DNA of 64,000 nt from Streptomyces curacoi (lineage in GTDB: Bacteria > Actinomycetota > Actinomycetes > Streptomycetales > Streptomycetaceae): assembly GCF_001513975.1 (NCBI RefSeq), contig NZ_KQ947985.1:1-64000 (forward strand), in the 5' to 3' direction. A model generated the notes under the pieces. The model made no database searches, was not told the origin of the DNA, and saw nothing but the letters and a program-made list of their open reading frames with translations. Positions 1 through 7,415 of this stretch are shown here, in pieces. The position numbers were made by a program, and so were the translations under genes. Position 1 is the stretch's first letter, and each line of letters begins with the position of its first letter.

Positions 1-286
1 TGGGCTGTCTTCGCGGCCGTTGGGCCGTTCCGACGTCTCAAACCTTAGCGGATCCTCTCGGCGATTCCCAATCGGGCCGCCGAGTCCCAATTCGAATTGA
101 ATTCGGGCACGCCGAAATCAACCCCGTCGGGAGATCGTGCTGGTGGTTTGGGTTGCCGCTTTCGCGGCGGGAGGTGCAGTCGCAGAACCGTTACGGCTCC
201 GCGGCAACCCGAAGAACCTTACGGATCTGGCAGAGCGGTGTCAAGCGTTCCCTGTCAAGATCTTTTCCTGTGGGTCAGGGCTCGCG
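1..286. other. Intergenic stretch downstream of the MarR gene, no gene recognised
   Basis: I see no convincing coding sequence here. The only structure is an inverted repeat, GGGTTGCCGC at 150-159 and GCGGCAACCC at 201-210, enclosing about 41 bases. It could be a structured RNA element or a terminator for the neighbouring minus-strand gene. The text around 205-220 resembles a scrap of 16S rRNA wording, but nothing around it supports an rRNA gene. Confidence 0.3.
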
Positions 287-835
287 TCAGTCGAGGTCGC
301 TGAGGCGTCCGCCGGCGTCCGGCTGGGCGTGTTCCACCCTGCGGAGCAGGCGGGTGAGGACCTCGCCCAGGGCCGTGCGCTCCTCCGCCGAGAGGTCCTG
401 GAGCAGGTCCTCCTCGAAGACCGACGCCAGCCTCATCGCCTCCAGCCACTTCTCGCGACCCTCCCCTGTCAGCTCCACGATGACGCGGACGCGGTTCGAC
501 TCGTCTCGTTCCCGGGTTACCAGACCCTCGGCGACCATGCGGTCGATCCGGTGGGTCATGGCGGCCGGGGTGAGGCCGAGGCGCTTGGCGAGGTCGCTGG
601 GGCCCATGCGGTAGGGGGCGCCGGAGAGGACGAGGGCCTTGAGGACCTCCCACTCGGCGTTACTGATGCCGAGGGCGGCGGTCTGGCGGCCGTAGGCGAC
701 GTTCATGCGGCGGTTCAGGCGGGACAGCGCCGAGACGATCTTCTCGACCTGGGGATCGAGGTCCTGGAACTCGCGCTGGTAGGCGGCGATCTGCTCTTCG
801 AGTGTCGGCTCGCTGATGCCGGTGGTGTCGCCCAT
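287..835 (-). CDS. MarR-family transcriptional regulator
   Basis: A 182-residue winged-helix DNA-binding protein of the MarR family, typically a dimeric repressor released by small ligands. The wHTH is readable in the middle: GISNAEWEVLKAL, then LAKRLGLTPAAMTHRIDRM as the recognition helix region, then the wing VTRERDESNRVRVIVELTGEG. Length is usual for the family, with a slightly long N-terminus. The ATG at 835 is chosen because homologous sequence begins soon after; no strong ribosome-binding site is visible. It is divergent from the MFS transporter starting at 945, the classic repressor-efflux pump layout, so it probably represses that gene and itself. The ligand is unknown. Confidence 0.88.
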   Translation of the reverse strand: MGDTTGISEPTLEEQIAAYQREFQDLDPQVEKIVSALSRLNRRMNVAYGRQTAALGISNAEWEVLKALVLSGAPYRMGPSDLAKRLGLTPAAMTHRIDRMVAEGLVTRERDESNRVRVIVELTGEGREKWLEAMRLASVFEEDLLQDLSAEERTALGEVLTRLLRRVEHAQPDAGGRLSDLD

Positions 836-887
836 GGGCCGAGTATCGCATGGGCTTGCTTGGCCTTAAAGTCCTTCGATGTGTACT

Positions 888-906
888 GTTTAGCTTCGAA
901 GTTTAG
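888..906. promoter_or_regulatory. Putative MarR operator between divergent marR and MFS genes
   Basis: The 110-bp divergent region holds an 8-bp perfect palindrome, CTTCGAAG at 894-901, flanked by a GTTTAG direct repeat at 888-893 and 901-906. It sits in the AT-richest part of the gap, about 45 bases upstream of the transporter start. The position and dyad fit an operator for the adjacent MarR protein; assignment is inference. Confidence 0.4.
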
Positions 907-944
907 GTTTGAAGTCTTCAGGTTTGCATGTGAGAGAGGTGAAC

Positions 945-2237
945 GTGACCAGGGCGATGGGCGCAGCGATGCGCCGGATCCACGTGGGCAATGCACTCAG
1001 CGCGTTCGGGCTCGGCTTCACCGTCCCCTATCTGTACGTCTATGTGGCGCAGGTGCGGGGGCTCGGTGCCATGACGGCGGGGCTCGTCCTCGCCGTGTTC
1101 GCCGTGGCCGCGCTGGTCGTGCTGCCGTTCGCCGGGCGGGCGATCGTGCGGCGGGGCCCGCTGCCGGTGCTGCTCGCCGCTCTGGTCACCGCCGCGCTCG
1201 GGGCGCTGAGCCTGGGGCTCGCGGGGAGTGCGGCGTCCGTACTGCTGGCGGCGGCCGCACTGGGAGCGGGGCAGGCCGTGATGCAGCCGGCGCTCGCCAC
1301 GATGATCGTGGACTGTTCGACGGCGGAGACGCGGTCGCGGGCGTTCGCGATGCAGTTCTTTCTGCAGAACCTGGGGCTCGGGGTCGGCGGGCTGATCGGT
1401 GGTCATCTCGTCGACGCGACGAGCGTCTCGTCCTTCACCCTGCTGTTCGCGATCGAGGCGGCGATGTTCCTGCTGCTCGTCGTGGTGATGTCGACGGTGC
1501 GGATGCCGCAGGCGCCTCGGATCGAGGGGGCGCCGGGGGCCGGGTCGGCGAAGGGCAGCTGGAAGCAGTTGCTGGGGAACCGGGCGATGGTGCAGCTGTG
1601 TGTGCTGGGCTTCGTGCTGTTCTTCGCTTGCTATGGGCAGTTCGAGTCGGGACTCGCCGCGTACGGGGTCGAGGCCGCCGGGGTGTCCACGTCCGCGCTC
1701 GGGACGGCGCTGGCTGCCAACACCGCGGTGATCGTCGTGGCGCAGTTCGTCGTGCTGAAGTTCGTCGAGCGGCAGCGGCGGTCGCGGGTGATCGCGGCTG
1801 TGGGGCTGATCTGGGCGGTGGCGTGGGTTGCCGCGGGGTATGCGGGGCTGGGGCACGGGAGTCAGGAGATGGCTGTGGCGGCCTTCGTCTCCACCTATGC
1901 CTTGTTCGGGCTGGGGGAGGCGATGTTGTCGCCGACTGTCGCTCCGTTGGTGGCTGACTTGGCGCCTGAGGGGATGGCTGGGCAGTACAACTCCGCTTTT
2001 GCTCTGGTCAAGCAGCTTGCGTTGGCGGTTGGGCCGGCGGTGGGTGGGCCGATGGGGGCCTCGCTGCATGGGCCGTACATTGTGACGTTTCTGGTGTTTT
2101 CACTGGGTATCATGGTTCTTGCGCTGCGGTTGGGGCGTCGGCTCACCGATGTGCAGGATCAGCCGTGGCTTGCGAAGAGTCGGGTGGTGGCGGAGGGGGC
2201 TGTCTCGCCGACGGGGCGGCCTCGGGCGCACGCCTGA
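945..2237 (+). CDS. MFS transporter, probable drug efflux pump
   Basis: A 430-residue major facilitator superfamily membrane protein with about 12 hydrophobic segments. The N-terminal half runs from LSAFGLGFTVPYLYVYVAQV, and the loop between helices 2 and 3 contains a RRGPLPVL-type positive motif. I take GTG 945 as start because GAGAGGTG lies just upstream (934-941); an upstream TTG at 909 lacks this. The divergent MarR gene suggests a regulated exporter of a toxic compound, although substrate cannot be read from sequence. The C-terminus ends in a hydrophilic tail. It is followed directly by an intergenic repeat element. Confidence 0.85.
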   Translation: MTRAMGAAMRRIHVGNALSAFGLGFTVPYLYVYVAQVRGLGAMTAGLVLAVFAVAALVVLPFAGRAIVRRGPLPVLLAALVTAALGALSLGLAGSAASVLLAAAALGAGQAVMQPALATMIVDCSTAETRSRAFAMQFFLQNLGLGVGGLIGGHLVDATSVSSFTLLFAIEAAMFLLLVVVMSTVRMPQAPRIEGAPGAGSAKGSWKQLLGNRAMVQLCVLGFVLFFACYGQFESGLAAYGVEAAGVSTSALGTALAANTAVIVVAQFVVLKFVERQRRSRVIAAVGLIWAVAWVAAGYAGLGHGSQEMAVAAFVSTYALFGLGEAMLSPTVAPLVADLAPEGMAGQYNSAFALVKQLALAVGPAVGGPMGASLHGPYIVTFLVFSLGIMVLALRLGRRLTDVQDQPWLAKSRVVAEGAVSPTGRPRAHA

Positions 2238-2242
2238 GTTTT

Positions 2243-2640
2243 TCTCGCCCCCGCCGCCCCATCCTCCAGGGGCTCCGCCCCTTCGACCCCGGCCCCCCTG
2301 GGGGCCTGCGGCCCCCAGACCCCCGCTATCGGCCCTGAACGGGCCTCGTCCTCAAACGCCGGACGGGCTGGATGATGCCGACCGGCGCTGGGTAGTGGCC
2401 GTCGTCGGGTGTGAGGAAGGGGCCGCTGCTGGGTGTGGGGCCCCAGCGGGTGGGTGGGGATCGGGATGGGGCGGTCTCGTCCTCAAACGCCGGACGGGCT
2501 GACATTGCCGGACCGGCGCCGAGAAGTGACCGCCACCGGCTGTGGGAAAGCGACCGCCGCCAGGTGCGCGGCCCCAGCGGGTGGGCGGGGCCAGGGATGG
2601 CCACGGCCGCGTCCTCAAACGCCGGACGGGCTGAAACACA
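2243..2640. repeat. Streptomyces-type GC-rich intergenic repeat (three 3' sub-copies)
   Basis: Fills the gap between the convergent MFS and PP2C genes. The 5' block contains GGGGCTCCGCCCCTTCGACC and a hairpin-forming GGGGGCCTGCGGCCCCC. The 3' block contains CCTCAAACGCCGGACGGG, present three times (near 2350, 2481 and 2612). Near-identical copies recur at 21,297 and 25,582, and a partial copy at 12,857. Such elements lie 3' of genes and can fold into strong hairpins, so they probably act as terminators or RNA stabilisers. No gene is seen in 2238-2683. Confidence 0.75.
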
Positions 2641-2683
2641 CCGGGCGGGCTGGATGATGCCGGGCGGCGCTGCGAAGTCGCGG

Positions 2684-4342
2684 CTAGCGGGGTGCTGTCT
2701 TCGGTAGGACGAACTCGCACCAGACCGCCTTCCCGCCTCCCGGTGTTCGCCGGGAGCCCCAGGCGGAGGCGATGGTGGCGACGATGGCGATGCCTCGGCC
2801 GGATTCGTCGCCCGGTTCGGCGCGGCGGCGGCGGGGGAGGTGGTCGTCGCCGTCGGTGACCTCGATGATCAGGCGGCGGTCGGTGCGGCGGAGCCGTAGG
2901 CGCATGGGTGGGGTGCCGTGTTGGAGGGAGTTGGCCACCAGTTCGCTGGTGGCGAGGACGCCCAGGTCGTGGAGGTCGGTCGGGAAGCGCCAGCTCGTCA
3001 GGACGCCGGAGGCGAAGGCACGCGCGCGGGGGGCTGCCTCGATGCCGCCCAGGAGTTCCAGGGCGGCGTTGCGGAAGAGGTCGCTGTCGGGGCCCGTGCG
3101 GGACGGGTGCTGGAGGACCAGGACCGCCACGTCGTCGTCGTGGTCCGCGGTGACGCCTGCGCTGCGGACCAGGCGGTCGCAGACGACCTGGGGGGTGCCG
3201 GTCGCGCCGGCCAGGGCTCGTTCGAGGGAGGCGATTCCCTCGTCGAGGTCCTCGTCCCGGCGTTCCACCAGACCGTCCGTGTAGAGGACGGCCGTGGAGC
3301 CGGGGCTCAGGGCGATCGAGCCGGAGGCGTGCATCCAGCCGCCGGTGCCGAGGGGCGGGCCGGTGGGTTCGTCGGCGCGTTGGACCTCGCCGTTCTCGTC
3401 GCGGACGAGGATCGGGAGGTGGCCGGCGGAGGCGTACACCAGGCGGCCCTCGTTCGGGTCGTGGATGGCGTAGACGCAGGTGGCGATCTGGTTGGCGTCG
3501 ATTTCGGTCGCCAGGCCGTCGAGGAGCTGGAGGACCTCGTGCGGGGGGAGGTCCAGGCGGGCGTAGGCCCTCACCGCCGTACGGAGTTGCCCCATGACCG
3601 CTGCCGCCCGTACGCCTCTGCCCATCACGTCGCCGATCACCAGGGCCGTGCGGCCGCCGCCCAGGGTGATCACGTCGTACCAGTCGCCGCCGACGGCGGC
3701 CTCCGTGCCGCCCGGGTGGTAGGTGGCGGCGATGCGCAGGTCGTCCGGTTGTTCCAGCTCCTGGGGGAGGAGGGAGCGCTGGAGGGTGACGGCTGTCTCG
3801 CGTTGGCGGCGTTCGCTGGCGCGGAGGCGTTCGGCGGCTTCCGCGTGGTCGGTGACGTCCGTGGCGAAGATGAGGACGCCGCCGTCTCCCTCCGCCACAG
3901 GGGTGCAGCTGAAGGTGTACGAACGGCCGTCGGGGGCCTTGCGGGACTTGAGGGTGCGGGGCTTGCCGCTGCGCAGGACCTGGTCGAGGAGGGGCAGCAG
4001 GCCCAGTTCGGCCAGTTCGGGGAGGGCGTCGCGGGCCGGTTCGCCCGGAGGGCGTACGCCGAAGGCCGTGGCGTAGGCGTCGTTGACGTACGCGAGACGG
4101 TGGTCGGTGCCGTGGACCAGGGCCACCAGGGCCGGGACGCGGTCGAGGACCTCGCGGACCGGCAGTTCGTCCACGGCGGGGATCGGCTTGGCGTCGTCGG
4201 TGAGTTGTTCGGCGCGGGCCGCGGGGACCGAGCCCGGGCTCTCTCCCCGGCGGTCCTGGGTGACTGCCGCTGCGGGTTCGGTCCGCGCTGCGGCGCGGCG
4301 CTGCGTTCCGGGGAGCCGGGCGCTCCAGCGCGTGAAGTTCAC
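2684..4342 (-). CDS. PAS - PP2C (SpoIIE) phosphatase - HATPase_c signalling protein
   Basis: A 552-residue cytoplasmic multidomain regulator. After a disordered N-terminus come a PAS sensor (about residues 65-170, including LAYVNDAYATAFGV), a linker coiled coil, a PP2C/SpoIIE phosphatase (about 205-415, with the metal-binding motifs VGGDWYDVI, GDVMGRG and DHDDDVAVLV) and a C-terminal RsbW-like ATPase (TSELVANSLQHG as the N box, ESGRGIAIV as the G box). Such proteins dephosphorylate anti-anti-sigma factors and bind sigma or anti-anti-sigma partners. I choose GTG 4342 because AAGGA lies six bases upstream, although the frame continues to a GTG at 4426. No partner genes are adjacent. Confidence 0.87.
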   Translation of the reverse strand: MNFTRWSARLPGTQRRAAARTEPAAAVTQDRRGESPGSVPAARAEQLTDDAKPIPAVDELPVREVLDRVPALVALVHGTDHRLAYVNDAYATAFGVRPPGEPARDALPELAELGLLPLLDQVLRSGKPRTLKSRKAPDGRSYTFSCTPVAEGDGGVLIFATDVTDHAEAAERLRASERRQRETAVTLQRSLLPQELEQPDDLRIAATYHPGGTEAAVGGDWYDVITLGGGRTALVIGDVMGRGVRAAAVMGQLRTAVRAYARLDLPPHEVLQLLDGLATEIDANQIATCVYAIHDPNEGRLVYASAGHLPILVRDENGEVQRADEPTGPPLGTGGWMHASGSIALSPGSTAVLYTDGLVERRDEDLDEGIASLERALAGATGTPQVVCDRLVRSAGVTADHDDDVAVLVLQHPSRTGPDSDLFRNAALELLGGIEAAPRARAFASGVLTSWRFPTDLHDLGVLATSELVANSLQHGTPPMRLRLRRTDRRLIIEVTDGDDHLPRRRRAEPGDESGRGIAIVATIASAWGSRRTPGGGKAVWCEFVLPKTAPR

Positions 4343-4537
4343 GAATCCTTGCCTCGTGTCGTCGTCTTCTGCCGGCTCCGGGCCCGGCCGGGGGGTCTGC
4401 GGGGTGGCGCCCCGGGGTTGCAGCACTGGGGGGAGAGCCTCGTGGGTCGGGATCGGTTCGGGATCAGTCTGGCAGTGCGGCCGACCTGGCCGACACCCGT
4501 CAGACGCCTGCCCGGTCGGTGGAGTTCCTGGGTCCGG

Positions 4538-5935
4538 TCAGGACGACCCCTTCGGGTTCCCTTCCGGGTTGTGAGGAGCCTTTCCACCGGCCGCGAGTTC
4601 GAACTCCGCACGGGGATGTTCGAGCGAACCGAGGGAGACGATCTCCCTCTTGAAGAGTCCCGACAGGGTCCACTCGGCCAGGACTCGGGCCTTGCGGTTG
4701 AAGGTCGGCACCCTGCTGAGGTGGTAGACGCGGTGCATGAACCAGGCAGGGTAGCCCTTCAGCTTGCGTCCGTAGACGTGTGCGACCCCTTTGTGGAAGC
4801 CGAGGGAGGCGACCGAGCCCGCGTACTTGTGGGCGTAGGTCTCCAGGGGTTCGCCGCGCAGGGCGTGGGCGATGTTGTCGCCCAGGACCTTCGCCTGGCG
4901 CAGGGCGTGCTGGGCGTTGGGGGCGCATTCCTTGCCGGGTTCGCCGGCGGTGGCGTCGGGGACGGCGGTGACGTCGGGGACGGCGGCGGCGTCTCCCGCG
5001 GCCCACGCGTGCGTGGTGCCCTCGATCGTCAGCTCGGGGGTGCACTTCAGCCTGCCGCGCTCATTGAGCGGCAGGTCGGTCCTGGCGAGGATCGGGTGGG
5101 GTTTGACGCCGGCCGTCCAGACGACCGTACGGGTCGGGAAGCGGGCGCCGTCGCTGAGGACGGCGATGCGGTCGGCGCAGGAGTCCAGGCGGGTGTTCAG
5201 ACGTACGTCGATGTTGCGGCGGCGCAGTTCGGTGACGGTGTAGCGGCCCATGTCCTCGCCGACCTCGGGGAGGATGCGGTCGGAGGCCTCGACGAGGATC
5301 CACTTCATGTCCTCGGGGCGGACGTTGTGGTAGTAGCGCGTGGCGTAGCGGGCCATGTCCTCGAGTTCGCCGAGTGCCTCCACGCCCGCGTAGCCGCCTC
5401 CCACGAAGACGAAGGTGAGGGCCGCGTCGCGGATCGCGGGGTCGCGGGTGGAGGAGGCGATGTCCATCTGCTCGATGACGTGGTTGCGCAGGCCGATGGC
5501 CTCTTCGACGGTCTTGAAACCGATGCCGTGGTCGGCGAGGCCAGGGATGGGCAGGGTGCGCGAGACGGAGCCGGGGGCGAGGACGAGTTCGTCGTACGAC
5601 AGCTGTTCGGTGCCTGTGCCCTCCTCCGCCGTCGCCAGGGTGGTGAGGGTCGCGGTGCGCTTCGCGTGGTCGATGGCGGTGGCCTCACCGACGATGACCC
5701 GGCACTGGGGCAGGACGCGGCGCAGAGGTACGACGACGTGGCGTGGGGAGATGGAGCCTGCGGCTGCCTCGGGGAGGAACGGCTGATACGTCATGTACGG
5801 GTCCGGAGTGACCACCGTGATCTCGGCCTCGCCCCGCCGCAGTTCCTGTTTGAGTCTGCGCTGGAGGCGCAGGGCCGTGTACATCCCGACGTAGCCGCCG
5901 CCGACAACGAGAATGCGCGCACGTTCCTTCACCAT
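4538..5935 (-). CDS. Type II NADH dehydrogenase-like FAD/NAD(P) oxidoreductase
   Basis: A 465-residue flavoprotein of the two-dinucleotide-binding-domain family. The FAD Rossmann motif is at the very N-terminus (ILVVGGGYVGMYTALRL), the second, NADH-binding Rossmann motif is FVFVGGGYAGVEALGEL, and the conserved flavin motif TVVWTAGV and HAWAAGDAAAVPD follow. The C-terminal part (YPAWFMHRVYHLSRVP) resembles the amphipathic membrane-binding end of NDH-2 enzymes, which oxidise NADH and reduce menaquinone without proton pumping. ATG 5935 is chosen because the Rossmann motif starts immediately after; the frame continues about 50 codons upstream with no convincing ribosome site, so the start is uncertain. 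Monocistronic appearance. Confidence 0.85.
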   Translation of the reverse strand: MVKERARILVVGGGYVGMYTALRLQRRLKQELRRGEAEITVVTPDPYMTYQPFLPEAAAGSISPRHVVVPLRRVLPQCRVIVGEATAIDHAKRTATLTTLATAEEGTGTEQLSYDELVLAPGSVSRTLPIPGLADHGIGFKTVEEAIGLRNHVIEQMDIASSTRDPAIRDAALTFVFVGGGYAGVEALGELEDMARYATRYYHNVRPEDMKWILVEASDRILPEVGEDMGRYTVTELRRRNIDVRLNTRLDSCADRIAVLSDGARFPTRTVVWTAGVKPHPILARTDLPLNERGRLKCTPELTIEGTTHAWAAGDAAAVPDVTAVPDATAGEPGKECAPNAQHALRQAKVLGDNIAHALRGEPLETYAHKYAGSVASLGFHKGVAHVYGRKLKGYPAWFMHRVYHLSRVPTFNRKARVLAEWTLSGLFKREIVSLGSLEHPRAEFELAAGGKAPHNPEGNPKGSS

Positions 5936-6319
5936 CCCATGACGCACCCGGCGCTTGCGTTTGTCCACAGGCTCGACAATTTGTGTGACCGGAGGCCGGC
6001 GGCGCCGCGATTTGGCCGAATTGCCGGAGTGCGGAGAAAGTTCGCAGGTCAATGGGTGTGCGCCGGGGGATCGCGGGTGGCGCAATCGGGACGTAAACGA
6101 CCCGTACTCCGATCGGGGGGCGCTCCGTGCGGAACCTGCCCCTTCTGAATTGACCCCCTCTCAACTATGTTCGTGTGTCGACGGGGTGTAGGGGGATGCG
6201 CTCTTCGAGTCCGTGAGTCACACGGGACGGGCTCGTTGTCCGGGCTTGTTCCGCGACGCTCCGGCTTGCAATGACGGGGAGAGTCTCCGGGGGGAGACGT
6301 CATTACCGGGGGATCGCTT

Positions 6320-7099
6320 ATGCATGTTCAGGATTCTCGTTGGGCTTCCGCATCCGCCCTCGCAGCGGGCGGCGGGGCGGTGAGCGGCACGATGAGCGCG
6401 GCGACGGGCAACGGACGCGGGGACCAAGCGCGTACGACGCCGCTGCGCGTGGACGCACAGCGCAATCTGGAGCACGTGCTGCGTGCGGCGCGCGAGGTCT
6501 TCGGCGAGCTGGGATACGGCGCGCCGATGGAGGACGTGGCGCGGCGCGCGCGGGTCGGCGTCGGGACGGTGTACCGGCGCTTCCCGAGCAAGGACGTCCT
6601 GGTGCGGCGGATAGCCGAGGAGGAGACCTCCCGGCTGACCGACCAGGCACGTGCGGCGCTCGGTCAGGAGGACGAGCCGTGGTCGGCGCTCTCGCGCTTC
6701 CTGCGCACGTCGGTGGCCTCGGGCGCGGGCCGGCTGCTGCCGCCGCAGGTGCTGCGGGTCGGGGTCGCGGATGACGTCGTGCTCGACGAGGCGCGGGTGC
6801 CGCAGCAGCGGATGCAGCCCGGTGCCGGTGAGCTGCGGCTGGTGCCGGAGCAGTCGGCGGCGGTGACGGCGCACCCGGCGGACGACGCGGGGGCGGCGGC
6901 GCTGCTCGACGTGGTGGGCCAGCTCGTGGAGCGGGCGCGCGCGGCGGGTGAGCTGCGGGCCGACGTGTCGGTGTCGGACGTCCTGCTGGTGATCGCGACG
7001 GCGGCGCCCTCGCTGCCGGATGCGGCGCAGCAGGCGGCGGCCTCCGCGCGGCTGCTGGACATCCTGCTGGAGGGGTTGCGGTCGCGGCCTCAGGCGTGA
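6320..7099 (+). CDS. TetR-family transcriptional regulator
   Basis: A 259-residue TetR/AcrR-type repressor. The N-terminal HTH is clear: LEHVLRAAREVFGELGYGAP followed by MEDVARRARVGVGTVYRRFP, the family signature. The C-terminal ligand-binding domain (about residues 110-250) is all helical and not diagnostic. The first 45 residues before the HTH are longer than usual, so translation may start further in, for example at the ATG encoding MSAATGNG; I keep ATG 6320 because GGGGGATC precedes it. No adjacent divergently transcribed target gene is obvious, since ndh upstream is on the opposite strand about 385 bases away. That divergent gene is the most natural candidate target. Confidence 0.82.
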   Translation: MHVQDSRWASASALAAGGGAVSGTMSAATGNGRGDQARTTPLRVDAQRNLEHVLRAAREVFGELGYGAPMEDVARRARVGVGTVYRRFPSKDVLVRRIAEEETSRLTDQARAALGQEDEPWSALSRFLRTSVASGAGRLLPPQVLRVGVADDVVLDEARVPQQRMQPGAGELRLVPEQSAAVTAHPADDAGAAALLDVVGQLVERARAAGELRADVSVSDVLLVIATAAPSLPDAAQQAAASARLLDILLEGLRSRPQA

Positions 7100-7415
7100 T
7101 CCGGCCGGTGTGACGACCGTGGCTCGGCACGGGTGACCGGAGGCGGGGTGCTGCGCCGCCCTCGCCTCGAACACCCTCGCGAGCCATGCCGGGCATTTCG
7201 GTCGCCGCACTCGACTCCCGCCGGGCGAGTCTCGACTCCCGCCCGGTGAGGGTCGTTTGAGCTTTCCCCATACGGGTGATGGCCAGTACTGCCGTGCGAG
7301 AAAATCCCCACGGATGAGTGGATGGTCCGTACTGGTGGGTCCTGGACCAAAAGCCGATGTGGCACCCTGACCCGGTGTCCGGGACTGGTGGAGCTGGCGG
7401 CGGGGGCTTTCCGCG
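7100..7415. other. Intergenic region between tetR and the sigma factor gene
   Basis: About 315 bases with no gene recognised. CTCGACTCCCGCC occurs twice about 24 bases apart (near 7208 and 7232) with complementary CGGGCGAG nearby, so this segment can fold and may terminate tetR. The more AT-rich portion at about 7255-7330 is the likely promoter for the sigma factor gene, but I cannot assign boxes with confidence. Confidence 0.3.

Noticed and set aside
205-235. Short 16S-rRNA-like text (CGAAGAACCTTAC)
   Set aside because: Only about a dozen bases match, and no other conserved 16S block is present nearby.
2349-2640. CCTCAAACGCCGGACGGG repeats taken as CRISPR
   Set aside because: Spacing is irregular, no cas genes are seen, and the units occur in dispersed intergenic elements.
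2918-6148. A 1076-codon plus-strand open frame across the PP2C and ndh genes
   Set aside because: It is antisense to two genes with clear motifs; long open antisense frames are normal in very high-GC DNA. Its composition is Gly/Ala/Arg-rich and lacks any domain.
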